DNA of 21,453 nt from an uncultured Chryseobacterium sp. (GCA_913778275.1 CAJYWN010000001.1:1-21453); one strand, 5' to 3'; counted from the first letter of the stretch, positions 14,388 through 21,453 are shown. Notes: a model not told the origin generated them from the letters alone. Translations and numbers: made by a program.

Positions 14388-16451
14388 TTATTTGAATCCT
14401 AAATATTCAAACATGCTTTTGATATTTTTATCCTGCTGCTTTACAGAAAATTTTTCGAGAGGCTGAGTACTGTTTTGGTGAAGCGTATTCCAGAGTTGTT
14501 CATTATGGTAAAGCTCCAGGATTTTATCTGCAAAATGTTGAGCGTTGTTTTCCGAAACCAATGCTGTTTCTCCGTCTACAAGTCCCATTCCTTCTGCACC
14601 GATCTCCGTTGTTACCACGGGAAGGGCAAATTCCAGAGCCTGGCCTATTTTACCTTTAACACCCGCTCCATACCTCAAAGGCGCCACAAAAATTCTTGAA
14701 TTTTCAAACCAGTAATCAACAGTTTTCTGATATCCCAGAATACAGAATCTTTCTGAGTTATATTGTTTTTTTATTTCCTCAGGAAAATCCGGCCCGAGTA
14801 TATTAATTTTAATGGAATCATCTTTAGCCCAAACCAAAGGCATAATGCTTTCGTAAAGAAATTTTACGGCATCCATATTAGGCATATGATAAAAACCGCC
14901 TATAAATAAAAGATCTTTCCTGTCGGAATATGCTGCATGCGGAATTTTAAGAGGCTCGTGAATATTACTGACTGTAAATACTTTCTCAGTCTGAATACCT
15001 TGTCCGGAAACGATTTTCTTTTCTTCATCACTGATGGAAACCACTACATCTGCCGCCTGCATAGCAGAATATTCTGTTTCCCGAAAGAATTTCATTTCCT
15101 TTTTACGGTGTTTCGTTATGGCGATGTACTCGTTTTCTCTCTCCATTCTCAGGTAATGAAGATCAACCATATCATAAATTATTTTCTGCCCGGAAAGCTG
15201 ATCTTTAATTATTTTATACCAATAGTCAAAACCCGTAGGCCTGAAAATCCATACAATATCCACAAAATGAAGGGCTTCCTGCACCTGATCTTTAACTTTA
15301 ACAATTTTATCCTGTGCATTGACAAAATCCTTACATACTTCAACACCAATACCCCTGAAAAATTTCACGTAAGCATCATCCTCGTCATTAAGCTGCTTCA
15401 CCGCCAGAATTATCCTGTGCTGGTTTTTCTGAAGAATTTTTGTGATTTCCAAAAACCTTCTGGAACCGGAATCTTTGTCCGGCTTCGGAATAAGTTCTTC
15501 AAGAATTAAGATATTCGGTTTCTTATAAAAAGCGTTGATATTATTGGTATTTCCTTTATCAAGAAATCTCTTATTCGTAAAATACTGATTCCATCTGCTC
15601 ATGAAGATTTCCCTGTTCTTCTGCAGCAGAAGTTCTTTACCATTATCTTTCCCCGTGTAGGAAATATTTTCAAAATGAATAATTTCAGAACCCGGCTGAT
15701 AATAAATATCTAGCCCCTGCTCATATTTCAAACGCTGGCAAAGATCAGTTTCTTCATAATAAGCAGGCAGAAAGGCTTCATCCAGAAGATTAAGATTTCC
15801 GCTGCCGTCCACTCTTTGAACCAGCAGACTGCATCCGGAACAATAATCAACCTTTCTTAAAAAGTTATACTTTGGAGTATCAATCGCCTCGCATCTTCCC
15901 AGGTTTACGATTTCCGTATTTTCAAAAATAAGACATCCGGCTTCCTGCAGCGTATTATCTGCAAAAATCATTTTAGAACCTACGGCACCAACGTTATCTT
16001 TACTGCTGAAAACATTCAGAAGGCTGGACAAATAATTTTCCTGAACTTCAACGTCGTTGTTCAGGAGGTAGACATATTTCCCTTTTGCTGCACGAATGCC
16101 TTTATTCACGTTTCTGAGAAAGCCCAGGTTTTCCGGGTTATCAATAACGGTTATTCCATTAATCTTCTTTAAATATTCTAAAGTGTCGTCTGTACTGTTA
16201 TCGTTGATGATAATAATTTCCTTCTGAATATCGCGGTCAAACTGATCGATGGTGTAAAGACAGTTTAAGGTATATCTTATCTGGTTGTAAACAGGAATAA
16301 TAATGGAAACCTCAGGATTTTCGCACTTAGTGAAATTAAAAACATAATCTTCAAAAAAATCTAAATCATAATGATTGATCTTAAGCTTTCTCTTATTCTT
16401 AATAAAATTACGATCTCTGATTTTATTTTTAAAAAATCTTTTAATTCCCAT
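14388..16451 (-). CDS. Two-domain glycosyltransferase: GT2 fused to GT4
   Basis: The 687-residue protein has two complete glycosyltransferase domains. The first is GT2 (about 47-290): VSIIIPVYNQIRYTLNCL (48-65), INDNSTDDT (82-90), the NND metal motif (131-133) and the YYEETDLCQRL region (231-241). The second is GT4 (about 311-687): DKDSGSRR (325-332), IYDMVDLHYLR (425-435), APLRYGAGVKGKIGQALE (590-607) and VVTTEIGAEGM (612-622). The fusion could add two sugars in succession. The C-terminal domain is paralogous to the 396-residue GT4 encoded at 11170-12360, and both proteins begin with a short basic peptide (MGIKRFFKNK here). The gene runs against the five-gene operon, ending 5 bases from it, and is divergent from the GT2-like gene at 16507. 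The DxD-type motif NND is normal for GT2 of this subgroup. Confidence 0.88.
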   Translation of the reverse strand: MGIKRFFKNKIRDRNFIKNKRKLKINHYDLDFFEDYVFNFTKCENPEVSIIIPVYNQIRYTLNCLYTIDQFDRDIQKEIIIINDNSTDDTLEYLKKINGITVIDNPENLGFLRNVNKGIRAAKGKYVYLLNNDVEVQENYLSSLLNVFSSKDNVGAVGSKMIFADNTLQEAGCLIFENTEIVNLGRCEAIDTPKYNFLRKVDYCSGCSLLVQRVDGSGNLNLLDEAFLPAYYEETDLCQRLKYEQGLDIYYQPGSEIIHFENISYTGKDNGKELLLQKNREIFMSRWNQYFTNKRFLDKGNTNNINAFYKKPNILILEELIPKPDKDSGSRRFLEITKILQKNQHRIILAVKQLNDEDDAYVKFFRGIGVEVCKDFVNAQDKIVKVKDQVQEALHFVDIVWIFRPTGFDYWYKIIKDQLSGQKIIYDMVDLHYLRMERENEYIAITKHRKKEMKFFRETEYSAMQAADVVVSISDEEKKIVSGQGIQTEKVFTVSNIHEPLKIPHAAYSDRKDLLFIGGFYHMPNMDAVKFLYESIMPLVWAKDDSIKINILGPDFPEEIKKQYNSERFCILGYQKTVDYWFENSRIFVAPLRYGAGVKGKIGQALEFALPVVTTEIGAEGMGLVDGETALVSENNAQHFADKILELYHNEQLWNTLHQNSTQPLEKFSVKQQDKNIKSMFEYLGFK

Positions 16452-16506
16452 TTTTAATTTATTATTTTGTCCAGCCTTTTCCGGCTAACGAAAATAAGCA
16501 TTTATT

Positions 16507-17391
16507 ATGAGAGACAAAAAAAACATTATCAAAGCGGGCTACCTCCTATCTTATGATTACTCTTATATTTTCACCTCTGTAAAACAAATTTACGATCATG
16601 TAGACCAGATTGTGATCAGCTATGATGAAAACAATAAAACGTGGGCCGGCAATGATGTATATATCCCTGAAAGCTTTTTTTCAGAAATAAAAAGTCTCGA
16701 CACACAGCATAAAATTACATTGTACAAAGATAAATTCTACATTGAAGGTAATGCTCCGATGGATCTGGAAACAAGGCAAAGAAATATGATGGCTCAAAAA
16801 ATGGGTAATGGCGGCTGGCACATCCAAATTGATGGTGACGAATATGCTTATGACTTTAAAAAGCTCTCTCAGTTTTTAAGAAAGCATGCCTACCTTTTGG
16901 CAGATCCTGAAAAAAATCCTCTCAATTTTCAGGTAGACTGGGTCACCTTATTCCGGCATGATGAGCGTGGTTTTTATATTATTGAGCCATTTGAAGAAAA
17001 ATGCTTTCTTATCACCAACTATCCGAAATACCAATACGCAAGAAGAACCAATACCGGACGAACATTATCCCTCGGATATCGCCTCATTCATCAGTCATGG
17101 GCAAGAGGTGAAAATGAAATCCTTGAAAAAATCATGAACTGGGGACACAAAAATGACTTCGACACGATGAAGTTTTTTGAATTCTGGAAAGGCATTCACT
17201 CAGAAAACCATACTGATTTTGTTGATTTCCACCCGCTTTCTCCTTCAGACTGGCATCAGCTTTCTTTTTTCCCCGCAAAAAATATTGATGATTTTATAAC
17301 AGCTTTTGAGAGGAAGTTTCCCCAGCCTGAACTTAAGCTACATCTTTCAGGCACAAAAAAATTCAAACTATGGCTGAAAAGTCTGTTCTAA
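16507..17391 (+). CDS. GT2-like glycosyltransferase of unknown specificity
   Basis: The 294-residue protein has a GT-A-like core. KAGYLLSYDYSYIFTSVKQI (9-28) replaces the standard GT2 start, with VDQIVISYDENNKTW (32-46) next. ETRQRNMMAQKMGNGGWHIQ (88-107) then leads to the DGD metal motif (109-111) in IDGDEYAY. The position of DGD and the preceding RQRN segment resemble the WaaE-type GT2 enzymes, but the central and C-terminal parts (Trp- and His-rich) are not recognised. It reads divergently from the fusion gene with a 55-base gap in which no clean -7 box is found. A bidirectional terminator follows its stop and separates it from the convergent cupin gene. The function as a glycosyltransferase is inferred from the motif and the neighbourhood. 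Confidence 0.65.
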   Translation: MRDKKNIIKAGYLLSYDYSYIFTSVKQIYDHVDQIVISYDENNKTWAGNDVYIPESFFSEIKSLDTQHKITLYKDKFYIEGNAPMDLETRQRNMMAQKMGNGGWHIQIDGDEYAYDFKKLSQFLRKHAYLLADPEKNPLNFQVDWVTLFRHDERGFYIIEPFEEKCFLITNYPKYQYARRTNTGRTLSLGYRLIHQSWARGENEILEKIMNWGHKNDFDTMKFFEFWKGIHSENHTDFVDFHPLSPSDWHQLSFFPAKNIDDFITAFERKFPQPELKLHLSGTKKFKLWLKSLF

Positions 17392-17425
17392 AAAAATGGC
17401 TGCCCAATTCCGGACAGCCATTTTT
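17392..17425. terminator. Bidirectional terminator between the GT2-like gene and the cupin gene
   Basis: AAAAATGGCTG (17392-17402) pairs with CAGCCATTTTT (17415-17425) in an 11-bp stem with a 12-base loop. The A-run and T-run at its two ends make it usable from both strands, as needed for the two convergent genes. Confidence 0.85.
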
Positions 17426-17439
17426 ATATTTGTTAAAGA

Positions 17440-17784
17440 TTAGTTTCTATCATATTCATCTTCAATCCTCACAATATCATCTTCACCAAAATACGTTCCG
17501 GTCTGCACCTCAATGAATACAACAGGTTTTTCGGAAAGATTCATCATTCTGTGTTTTGCTCCAAGCGGGATGAAAATGCTTTCACCATACTTCAGGCCGA
17601 TCTCTTTATCATCCAGAACCACCGTTGCATCACCTTCAATAATCGTCCACTGTTCCTGTCTTTTGTGATGATACTGATAAGAGAGCTTCTGACCCGGGTT
17701 TACTTCAATTCTTTTCAGCTTATAATTTGGCTCATCTGCCAAGACATAATATTTTCCCCAAGGTCTTTCCCCAATTTCTAACAT
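17440..17784 (-). CDS. Mannose-6-phosphate isomerase-type cupin (ManC C-terminal domain-like)
   Basis: The 114-residue single-domain cupin matches the C-terminal isomerase domain of type II phosphomannose isomerase/GDP-mannose pyrophosphorylase. RPWGKYYVL (7-15), the metal-binding LSYQYHHKRQEQW (34-46; H39 or H40 and E44 as ligands), IPLGAKH (72-78; H78) and IEVQTGTYFGEDDIVRIED (91-109) are the family hallmarks. It probably interconverts mannose- and fructose-6-phosphate and supplies sugar donors, but a stand-alone cupin could act on another sugar phosphate. The N-terminal nucleotidyltransferase domain of ManC is absent; the ATG start and a good promoter show the gene is complete in itself. 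It sits between the glycosyltransferase island and gltX. Confidence 0.82.
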   Translation of the reverse strand: MLEIGERPWGKYYVLADEPNYKLKRIEVNPGQKLSYQYHHKRQEQWTIIEGDATVVLDDKEIGLKYGESIFIPLGAKHRMMNLSEKPVVFIEVQTGTYFGEDDIVRIEDEYDRN

Positions 17785-17807
17785 AATTTAAGACTTTTAT
17801 TATTATA

Positions 17808-17838
17808 CAAAAGTAAATATTCGGATCAATAAAGCAAA
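17808..17838 (-). promoter_or_regulatory. Promoter of the cupin gene (TTTG-N19-TACTTTTG)
   Basis: On the minus strand TTTG (complement of 17835-17838) and TACTTTTG (complement of 17808-17815) are separated by exactly 19 bases. The -7 box ends 23 bases before the cupin ATG. This is one of the best promoter matches in the window. Confidence 0.75.
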
Positions 17839-17880
17839 CAAACCATCTATTAAACATTCTTAAAACCGTATATTTTTAAG

Positions 17881-17888
17881 TAAATTTG
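17881..17888 (+). promoter_or_regulatory. -7 box of the gltX promoter (TAAATTTG)
   Basis: TAAATTTG matches TAnnTTTG and lies 19 bases before the gltX ATG. No TTG element is seen at the usual distance. It is divergent from the cupin promoter 42 bases away. Confidence 0.6.
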
Positions 17889-17907
17889 CATAAAATTTAA
17901 ATTGAAA

Positions 17908-19422
17908 ATGGAGAAAGTAAGAGTACGTTTTGCTCCAAGTCCTACGGGACCATTACATTTGGGGGGCGTAAGAACCGCATTATATGACTATCTTTTTGCT
18001 AAAAACCAGGGTGGCGAATTTGTATTGAGAATTGAAGATACCGATACCGCCAGATATGTGGAAGGTGCAGAAGAATATATCGAAGAAGCTTTGGAATGGT
18101 GCGGGATTATAGCCGATGAAAGCCCCAAAAAAGGAGGAAAATTTGCTCCCTACAGACAATCTGAAAGAAGAGATATTTACGATAAATATACAGAGCAGAT
18201 TCTGAAAACAGATTACGCGTATATTGCTTTCGACACTGCGGAAGAACTGGATGCCATTCGGGCAGAGTATGAAGCGAAAGGTGATGTTTTCTCTTACGAT
18301 AACAGAACAAGAAACCAGCTAAGAAACAGCCTGGCTCTTTCAGAAGAGGAAGTAGAAAAGCTGCTGGAAGAAAAAACACCTTATGTGGTACGATTCAAAA
18401 TGCCGGTGGACAGAACGCTGAACCTTGACGACATCATCCGCGGAAAATTTTCTGTAAACACCAACACCTTAGACGATAAGGTTCTGGTAAAAAATGACGG
18501 AATGCCTACTTATCATTTCGCCAATATTATCGATGACCATGAAATGGAAATTACCCACGTCATTCGCGGCGAAGAATGGCTGCCTTCTTTAGGCCTGCAT
18601 ACTTTATTGTATGAAGCAATGGGTTGGGAAGCTCCGCAATTTGCGCATCTTTCATTAATTCTTAAACCTGAGGGAAAAGGTAAACTCAGCAAAAGAGACG
18701 GTGATAAATTCGGCTTCCCGGTTTTTCCTTTAAACTTTACAGATCCCGCAACAGGAAACGTGTCCAAAGGTTACAGAGAAAGCGGATATCTTCCCGAAGC
18801 ATTCATCAATATGGTCGCGCTTTTAGGCTGGTCTCCTGCAGATGATAAAGAAATTTTATCATTGGATGAAATGGCAAAAGAATTTGATTTAAATAAAGTT
18901 CATAAAGCCGGGGCAAGATTCAGCAAAGAAAAGGCAGAATGGTTCAACCATCAGTATATCCAGCAAAAATCTGAACAGGAATTACTTGAAATTTTAAAAA
19001 ATTCAGACTTTAATACAACGCTTTCAGATGAAAAATTACTGAAAGTAATTTCATTAATGAAGGAAAGATTAACCTTTGTACAAGATCTTATTCTTGATAA
19101 TGAAAAAGGAAAATTTTTCTTCGAAGCACCTACTTCTTATGATGAAAAAGCTTCAAAAAAAGCATGGAATGATCAAACTTCGGCTATTTTGGAAGAATTG
19201 GCTTCTTATTTGGAAAACACGGATTTCAATGCCGAAAATTTGAAGAACGCCATTCATGATTTCGCGGAAAATAAAGGTCTGGGAATGGGGAAAGTAATGA
19301 TGCCTTTACGTTTGTCTTTAGTAGGAGAACTGAAAGGACCGGACGTTCCGGATATCATGGAACTTCTTGGAAAAGAGGAAACTATCTCCAGAATAAACAA
19401 TGCGATCAATAATTTTAAATAG
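17908..19422 (+). CDS. gltX: Glutamyl-tRNA synthetase
   Basis: The 504-residue class I aminoacyl-tRNA synthetase carries the HIGH-type motif (PSPTGPLHLGGVRTALYDYL, 10-29) and the KMSKS-type motif (GKLSKRDGD, 258-266). The RIEDTD segment (41-46) and HVIRGEEWLPS (217-227) match GltX, which charges tRNA(Glu). The C-terminal anticodon-binding region (about 330-504) is present, and the length is normal. The ATG at 17908 gives the standard MEKVRVRFAPSPTG start; the TTG two codons earlier is not favoured. It has its own -7 box. It is followed by accA after 48 bases with another -7 box but no terminator, so partial co-transcription is possible. Confidence 0.97.
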   Translation: MEKVRVRFAPSPTGPLHLGGVRTALYDYLFAKNQGGEFVLRIEDTDTARYVEGAEEYIEEALEWCGIIADESPKKGGKFAPYRQSERRDIYDKYTEQILKTDYAYIAFDTAEELDAIRAEYEAKGDVFSYDNRTRNQLRNSLALSEEEVEKLLEEKTPYVVRFKMPVDRTLNLDDIIRGKFSVNTNTLDDKVLVKNDGMPTYHFANIIDDHEMEITHVIRGEEWLPSLGLHTLLYEAMGWEAPQFAHLSLILKPEGKGKLSKRDGDKFGFPVFPLNFTDPATGNVSKGYRESGYLPEAFINMVALLGWSPADDKEILSLDEMAKEFDLNKVHKAGARFSKEKAEWFNHQYIQQKSEQELLEILKNSDFNTTLSDEKLLKVISLMKERLTFVQDLILDNEKGKFFFEAPTSYDEKASKKAWNDQTSAILEELASYLENTDFNAENLKNAIHDFAENKGLGMGKVMMPLRLSLVGELKGPDVPDIMELLGKEETISRINNAINNFK

Positions 19423-19439
19423 ATTCATATAATTTTTCA

Positions 19440-19447
19440 TAAATTTG
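19440..19447 (+). promoter_or_regulatory. -7 box of the accA promoter (TAAATTTG)
   Basis: TAAATTTG matches TAnnTTTG, 23 bases before the accA ATG and 17 bases after the gltX stop. No convincing TTG element is found upstream. Confidence 0.5.
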
Positions 19448-19470
19448 AAAGATTTAATTTACTTCAAGAA

Positions 19471-20427
19471 ATGGAATATTTAAGTTTCGAGCTTCCTATA
19501 AAAGAACTAATGGATCAACTTCAGACTTGTTCTTTGGTAGGAGAAGAAAGTGGTGTTGATGTAAAATTAGCATGTAGCCAGATCGAGGATAAGATTTTAG
19601 AAAAGAAAAAAGAAATCTACGGAAATCTTACCCCTTGGCAAAGAGTACAACTGTCCCGTCACCCGGATCGTCCTTACGCGTTGGATTATATCAACGGAAT
19701 GGCAGATAAAGGCAGCTTCCTTGAGCTTCACGGAGACAGAAACTTCGCTGATGACCCTGCAATGGTAGGTGGCCTGCTTACACTGGACGGACAGAAAGTG
19801 ATGGTAATTGGAACTCAGAAAGGAAGAACTACAAAAGAAAGGCAGCACAGAAGATTCGGTATGCCGAATCCTGAAGGATACAGAAAAGCACTTCGACTGA
19901 TGAAACTCGCTGAAAAGTTTCAGATTCCTGTAGTAACTTTGGTAGACACCCCGGGAGCATATCCGGGACTGGAAGCTGAAGAAAGAGGTCAGGGTGAAGC
20001 CATCGCCAGAAATATTTTTGAGATGGTTCAGCTAAAAACACCCATCTTTACGTACATCATTGGTGAAGGAGCCAGCGGTGGAGCATTAGGAATCGGTGTA
20101 GGAAATAAAGTATATATGCTGGAAAACACTTGGTATACCGTAATTGCTCCGGAAAGCTGTTCATCCATCCTCTGGAGAAACTGGGATCATAAAGAAGATG
20201 CAGCCAATGCTTTGAACCTGACCCCGAAAGATGCTTTAAGAGAAAAATTCATCGACGGTATCATTGAAGAACCTCTTGGAGGAGCACATTATGATCCGGC
20301 AGGTACTTTCCAGAATCTGAAGACTTCTATTTTACAAAATATCAAAGCCTTCTCAAAATTCACAGGACAGGAGCTTGAAACGCAAAGACAGGATAAATTT
20401 ATTGCCATGGGGCAATTTAAAGGATAA
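19471..20427 (+). CDS. accA: Acetyl-CoA carboxylase carboxyltransferase subunit alpha
   Basis: The 318-residue protein is a full-length AccA. It begins [16 protein letters not shown], then has the conserved [14 protein letters not shown] block (here [13 protein letters not shown], 62-74) and [13 protein letters not shown] (82-94). The catalytic carboxyltransferase core has [20 protein letters not shown] and the oxyanion-hole glycines in [12 protein letters not shown]. With AccD it forms the carboxyltransferase that moves the carboxyl group from biotin to acetyl-CoA, making malonyl-CoA. AccD is not in the window, and AccB and AccC are 12 kb away, so the complex is encoded in at least three places. 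The gene ends in a very stable bidirectional terminator that includes its stop codon. Confidence 0.97.
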   Translation: MEYLSFELPIKELMDQLQTCSLVGEESGVDVKLACSQIEDKILEKKKEIYGNLTPWQRVQLSRHPDRPYALDYINGMADKGSFLELHGDRNFADDPAMVGGLLTLDGQKVMVIGTQKGRTTKERQHRRFGMPNPEGYRKALRLMKLAEKFQIPVVTLVDTPGAYPGLEAEERGQGEAIARNIFEMVQLKTPIFTYIIGEGASGGALGIGVGNKVYMLENTWYTVIAPESCSSILWRNWDHKEDAANALNLTPKDALREKFIDGIIEEPLGGAHYDPAGTFQNLKTSILQNIKAFSKFTGQELETQRQDKFIAMGQFKG

Positions 20428-20469
20428 AATAAAAGCCGGCTAATTTTCTTAGCCGGCTTTTATTTTATC
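20423..20469. terminator. Long bidirectional terminator between accA and the secreted-protein gene
   Basis: A 21-bp perfect stem (20423-20443 with 20449-20469) has a 5-base loop TTTTC. The core is AAAAGCCGGCTAA and its complement, flanked by A and T runs. The accA stop codon (20425-20427) lies in the stem. It can end both convergent transcripts. Confidence 0.9.
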
Positions 20470-20484
20470 ATCTATTTTTTTCTT

Positions 20485-21192
20485 TTACTCTTCTCTCAGA
20501 TTCAGTTCGATCTCGATATCTTTATTGATCTTTTTTAAAGATGAATATTTGGCATCACAGACCATTGTTGTGAGGATGTATTCTCCTTTTTCCACCAGCA
20601 GGAAATTCTGCCCGTTTGCAGGAACATCAAGATTATAGTATTTTTTTCCGTTGATTTTCACAATCAGGTTACATTTTGATCTGTTTTTGATATTAATATA
20701 TGCTTCCTTGTCCATAGGATCATTATTGAACATATGTGTAAGCATTGCCGCCGTTTTTTTATGCTGCTCACTGGCTCCCGATTTTTTACTGGCAGTCCCT
20801 GCAACGCTGGCATAGTTCACCGTTCTTTCCGGCGCTGCCGCACCTGCATTAGCAGCTACAGCTTTAGTCTTATTAAGATTGTTGTTATCAATCACCATCT
20901 GTTTGATCTTGTCTTCGCTTAGCGGTTTTATCGTTGGTTTGGCTTCCGGAGAATTGTTTGCCATAACAATCTGCATAAGTTTTCTTTTGAAATAATCTGT
21001 TTTGGCGTGGCCGGGATTCTGCTTCAGAAATCCTGCAACCACTCTGGCTTCAGCAGTTGTTTCCGCATCATTTTCAGTGTAAATGATTACCGTTTCTTTT
21101 TCTACAATAGCTTTTGATTTTGCCTTTTTCTTTTTCTGTGAAAAACCAAGGGTAAATATGCATAAAAATATAAGGAGAAGTATTTTCTTCAT
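20485..21192 (-). CDS. Exported protein of unknown function (possible DUF6759-type)
   Basis: The 235-residue protein starts with a clear type I signal peptide (MKKILLLIFLCIFTLGFS, cleavage probably before or after Q19). There is no lipobox cysteine. The mature protein starts with a Lys-rich stretch (KKKKAKSK), then has an acidic helical segment (about 35-105), an Ala/Ser-rich low-complexity linker (about 111-142) and a C-terminal domain (about 145-235). That domain is rich in beta-strand-like segments (NLIVKINGKKYYNLDVP, QNFLLVEKGEYILTT), with two cysteines at C174 and C212 that could form a disulfide. I do not recognise an established function. The sequence resembles proteins annotated in Chryseobacterium as DUF6759, but I cannot verify that. 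It converges with accA and is divergent from tsf. Confidence 0.75.
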   Translation of the reverse strand: MKKILLLIFLCIFTLGFSQKKKKAKSKAIVEKETVIIYTENDAETTAEARVVAGFLKQNPGHAKTDYFKRKLMQIVMANNSPEAKPTIKPLSEDKIKQMVIDNNNLNKTKAVAANAGAAAPERTVNYASVAGTASKKSGASEQHKKTAAMLTHMFNNDPMDKEAYINIKNRSKCNLIVKINGKKYYNLDVPANGQNFLLVEKGEYILTTMVCDAKYSSLKKINKDIEIELNLREE

Positions 21193-21268
21193 TAAAGAGA
21201 CATTTAAAAATTTATTAAATAATATAAATAACGCAAAAAGTCATTTTTTAGTTTATCATTAAAATCAT

Positions 21269-21276
21269 TATCTTTG
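21269..21276 (+). promoter_or_regulatory. -7 box of the tsf promoter (TATCTTTG)
   Basis: TATCTTTG matches TAnnTTTG and ends 60 bases before the tsf ATG, giving an untranslated leader of about 55 bases. No TTG is found at the usual upstream distance. The leader is A-rich, ending with a run of nine A before the start region. Confidence 0.6.
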
Positions 21277-21336
21277 CGCAGCTTTAAAAGTAAGCTAAAA
21301 ATTAATACGAATCTTAAATAAAAAAAAATAGATATT

Positions 21337-21453
21337 ATGTCTTATACACCAGCTGCTGCAGACGTAGCAAAATTGAGAAACCAAACAGGTGCAGGTATGA
21401 TGGACTGCAAAAAAGCTTTAGTAGAAGCTGAAGGAGATTTCGAAAAAGCAGTA
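21337..21453 (+). CDS. tsf: Elongation factor Ts, 5' end only (partial at window end)
   Basis: The 39 visible residues ([20 protein letters not shown], then [19 protein letters not shown]) are the conserved N-terminal UBA-like domain of EF-Ts. [16 protein letters not shown] is the near-universal signature. EF-Ts exchanges GDP for GTP on EF-Tu. The rest of the gene lies beyond the window. In most bacteria rpsB stands directly before tsf; here the gene upstream is a divergent unrelated one, and tsf has its own promoter box and leader. Confidence 0.97.
   Translation, partial: MSYTPAAADVAKLRNQTGAGMMDCKKALVEAEGDFEKAV

Noticed and set aside
14937..15509. 190-residue plus-strand frame opposite the GT2-GT4 fusion
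   Set aside because: It is a shadow of the GT4 domain coding strand, Phe/Asn-rich with no recognisable motif.
16463..16469. TATTTTG as a possible -7 box for the GT2-like gene at 16507
   Set aside because: One base short of TAnnTTTG and no upstream TTG; too weak to report as a promoter.
16473..16486. Short hairpin AGCC-TTTTCC-GGCT in the divergent glycosyltransferase spacer
   Set aside because: Only 4 base pairs, no T-run, and it sits between divergent genes where no terminator is expected.

Overview
The window looks like chromosomal DNA of a flavobacterium (Bacteroidota), most likely Chryseobacterium or a close relative. The DNA is AT-rich. Genes lack Shine-Dalgarno sequences and instead follow A-rich leaders. 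At least ten leaders carry the Bacteroidota -7 promoter element TAnnTTTG, and three of these also have a TTG or TTTG element at the usual distance upstream. The housekeeping proteins (L34, L32, EF-Ts, AccA/B/C, GltX) have Bacteroidota-type sequences. The genus is inference; the phylum-level signals are visible. I see no tRNA, rRNA, CRISPR array, insertion sequence, integrase or phage gene.

Layout. (1) 1-952: the 3' end of rpmH (L34), its terminator, then ftsE. (2) 953-3688, minus strand: ribE, a NtrY-like sensor histidine kinase and a TrmN6-type tRNA methyltransferase, packed with overlaps. (3) 3738-7767, plus strand: pdxA; DUF177-rpmF; accB-accC. Terminators follow rpmF and accC, and intergenic repeats lie before rpmF and between accB and accC. 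(4) 7768-8065: a 298-base gap without a gene, holding the accC terminator, a 29-base perfect palindrome, an inverted repeat and the rocD promoter. (5) 8066-9313: rocD (ornithine aminotransferase). (6) 9409-17391: a surface-glycan island of seven glycosyltransferase-type genes, with five in a tight plus-strand operon, one large GT2-GT4 fusion on the minus strand and one GT2-like gene on the plus strand. A minus-strand mannose-6-phosphate isomerase-type cupin follows at 17440-17784. (7) 17908-20427: gltX and accA, each with its own -7 box. (8) 20485-21192, minus strand: an exported protein of unknown function, then the start of tsf, which runs off the window.

How the genes work together. AccB, AccC and AccA are three of the four acetyl-CoA carboxylase subunits (AccD is not here), so the window is rich in the first step of fatty acid synthesis. 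RibE and PdxA make two cofactors (riboflavin and PLP) from divergent promoters, and RocD uses PLP. The glycosyltransferase island has no flippase, polymerase or nucleotide-sugar synthesis genes within view. It therefore probably decorates or extends a glycan whose remaining genes lie elsewhere. Its most interesting feature is internal paralogy: two divergent copies of one GT-B-like family, and a GT4 gene that matches the C-terminal half of the GT2-GT4 fusion.

No clearly new biological system is evident. The points most worth a second look are the glycosyltransferase island, the palindromic and heptad intergenic repeats, and the orphan histidine kinase embedded in the riboflavin transcript.
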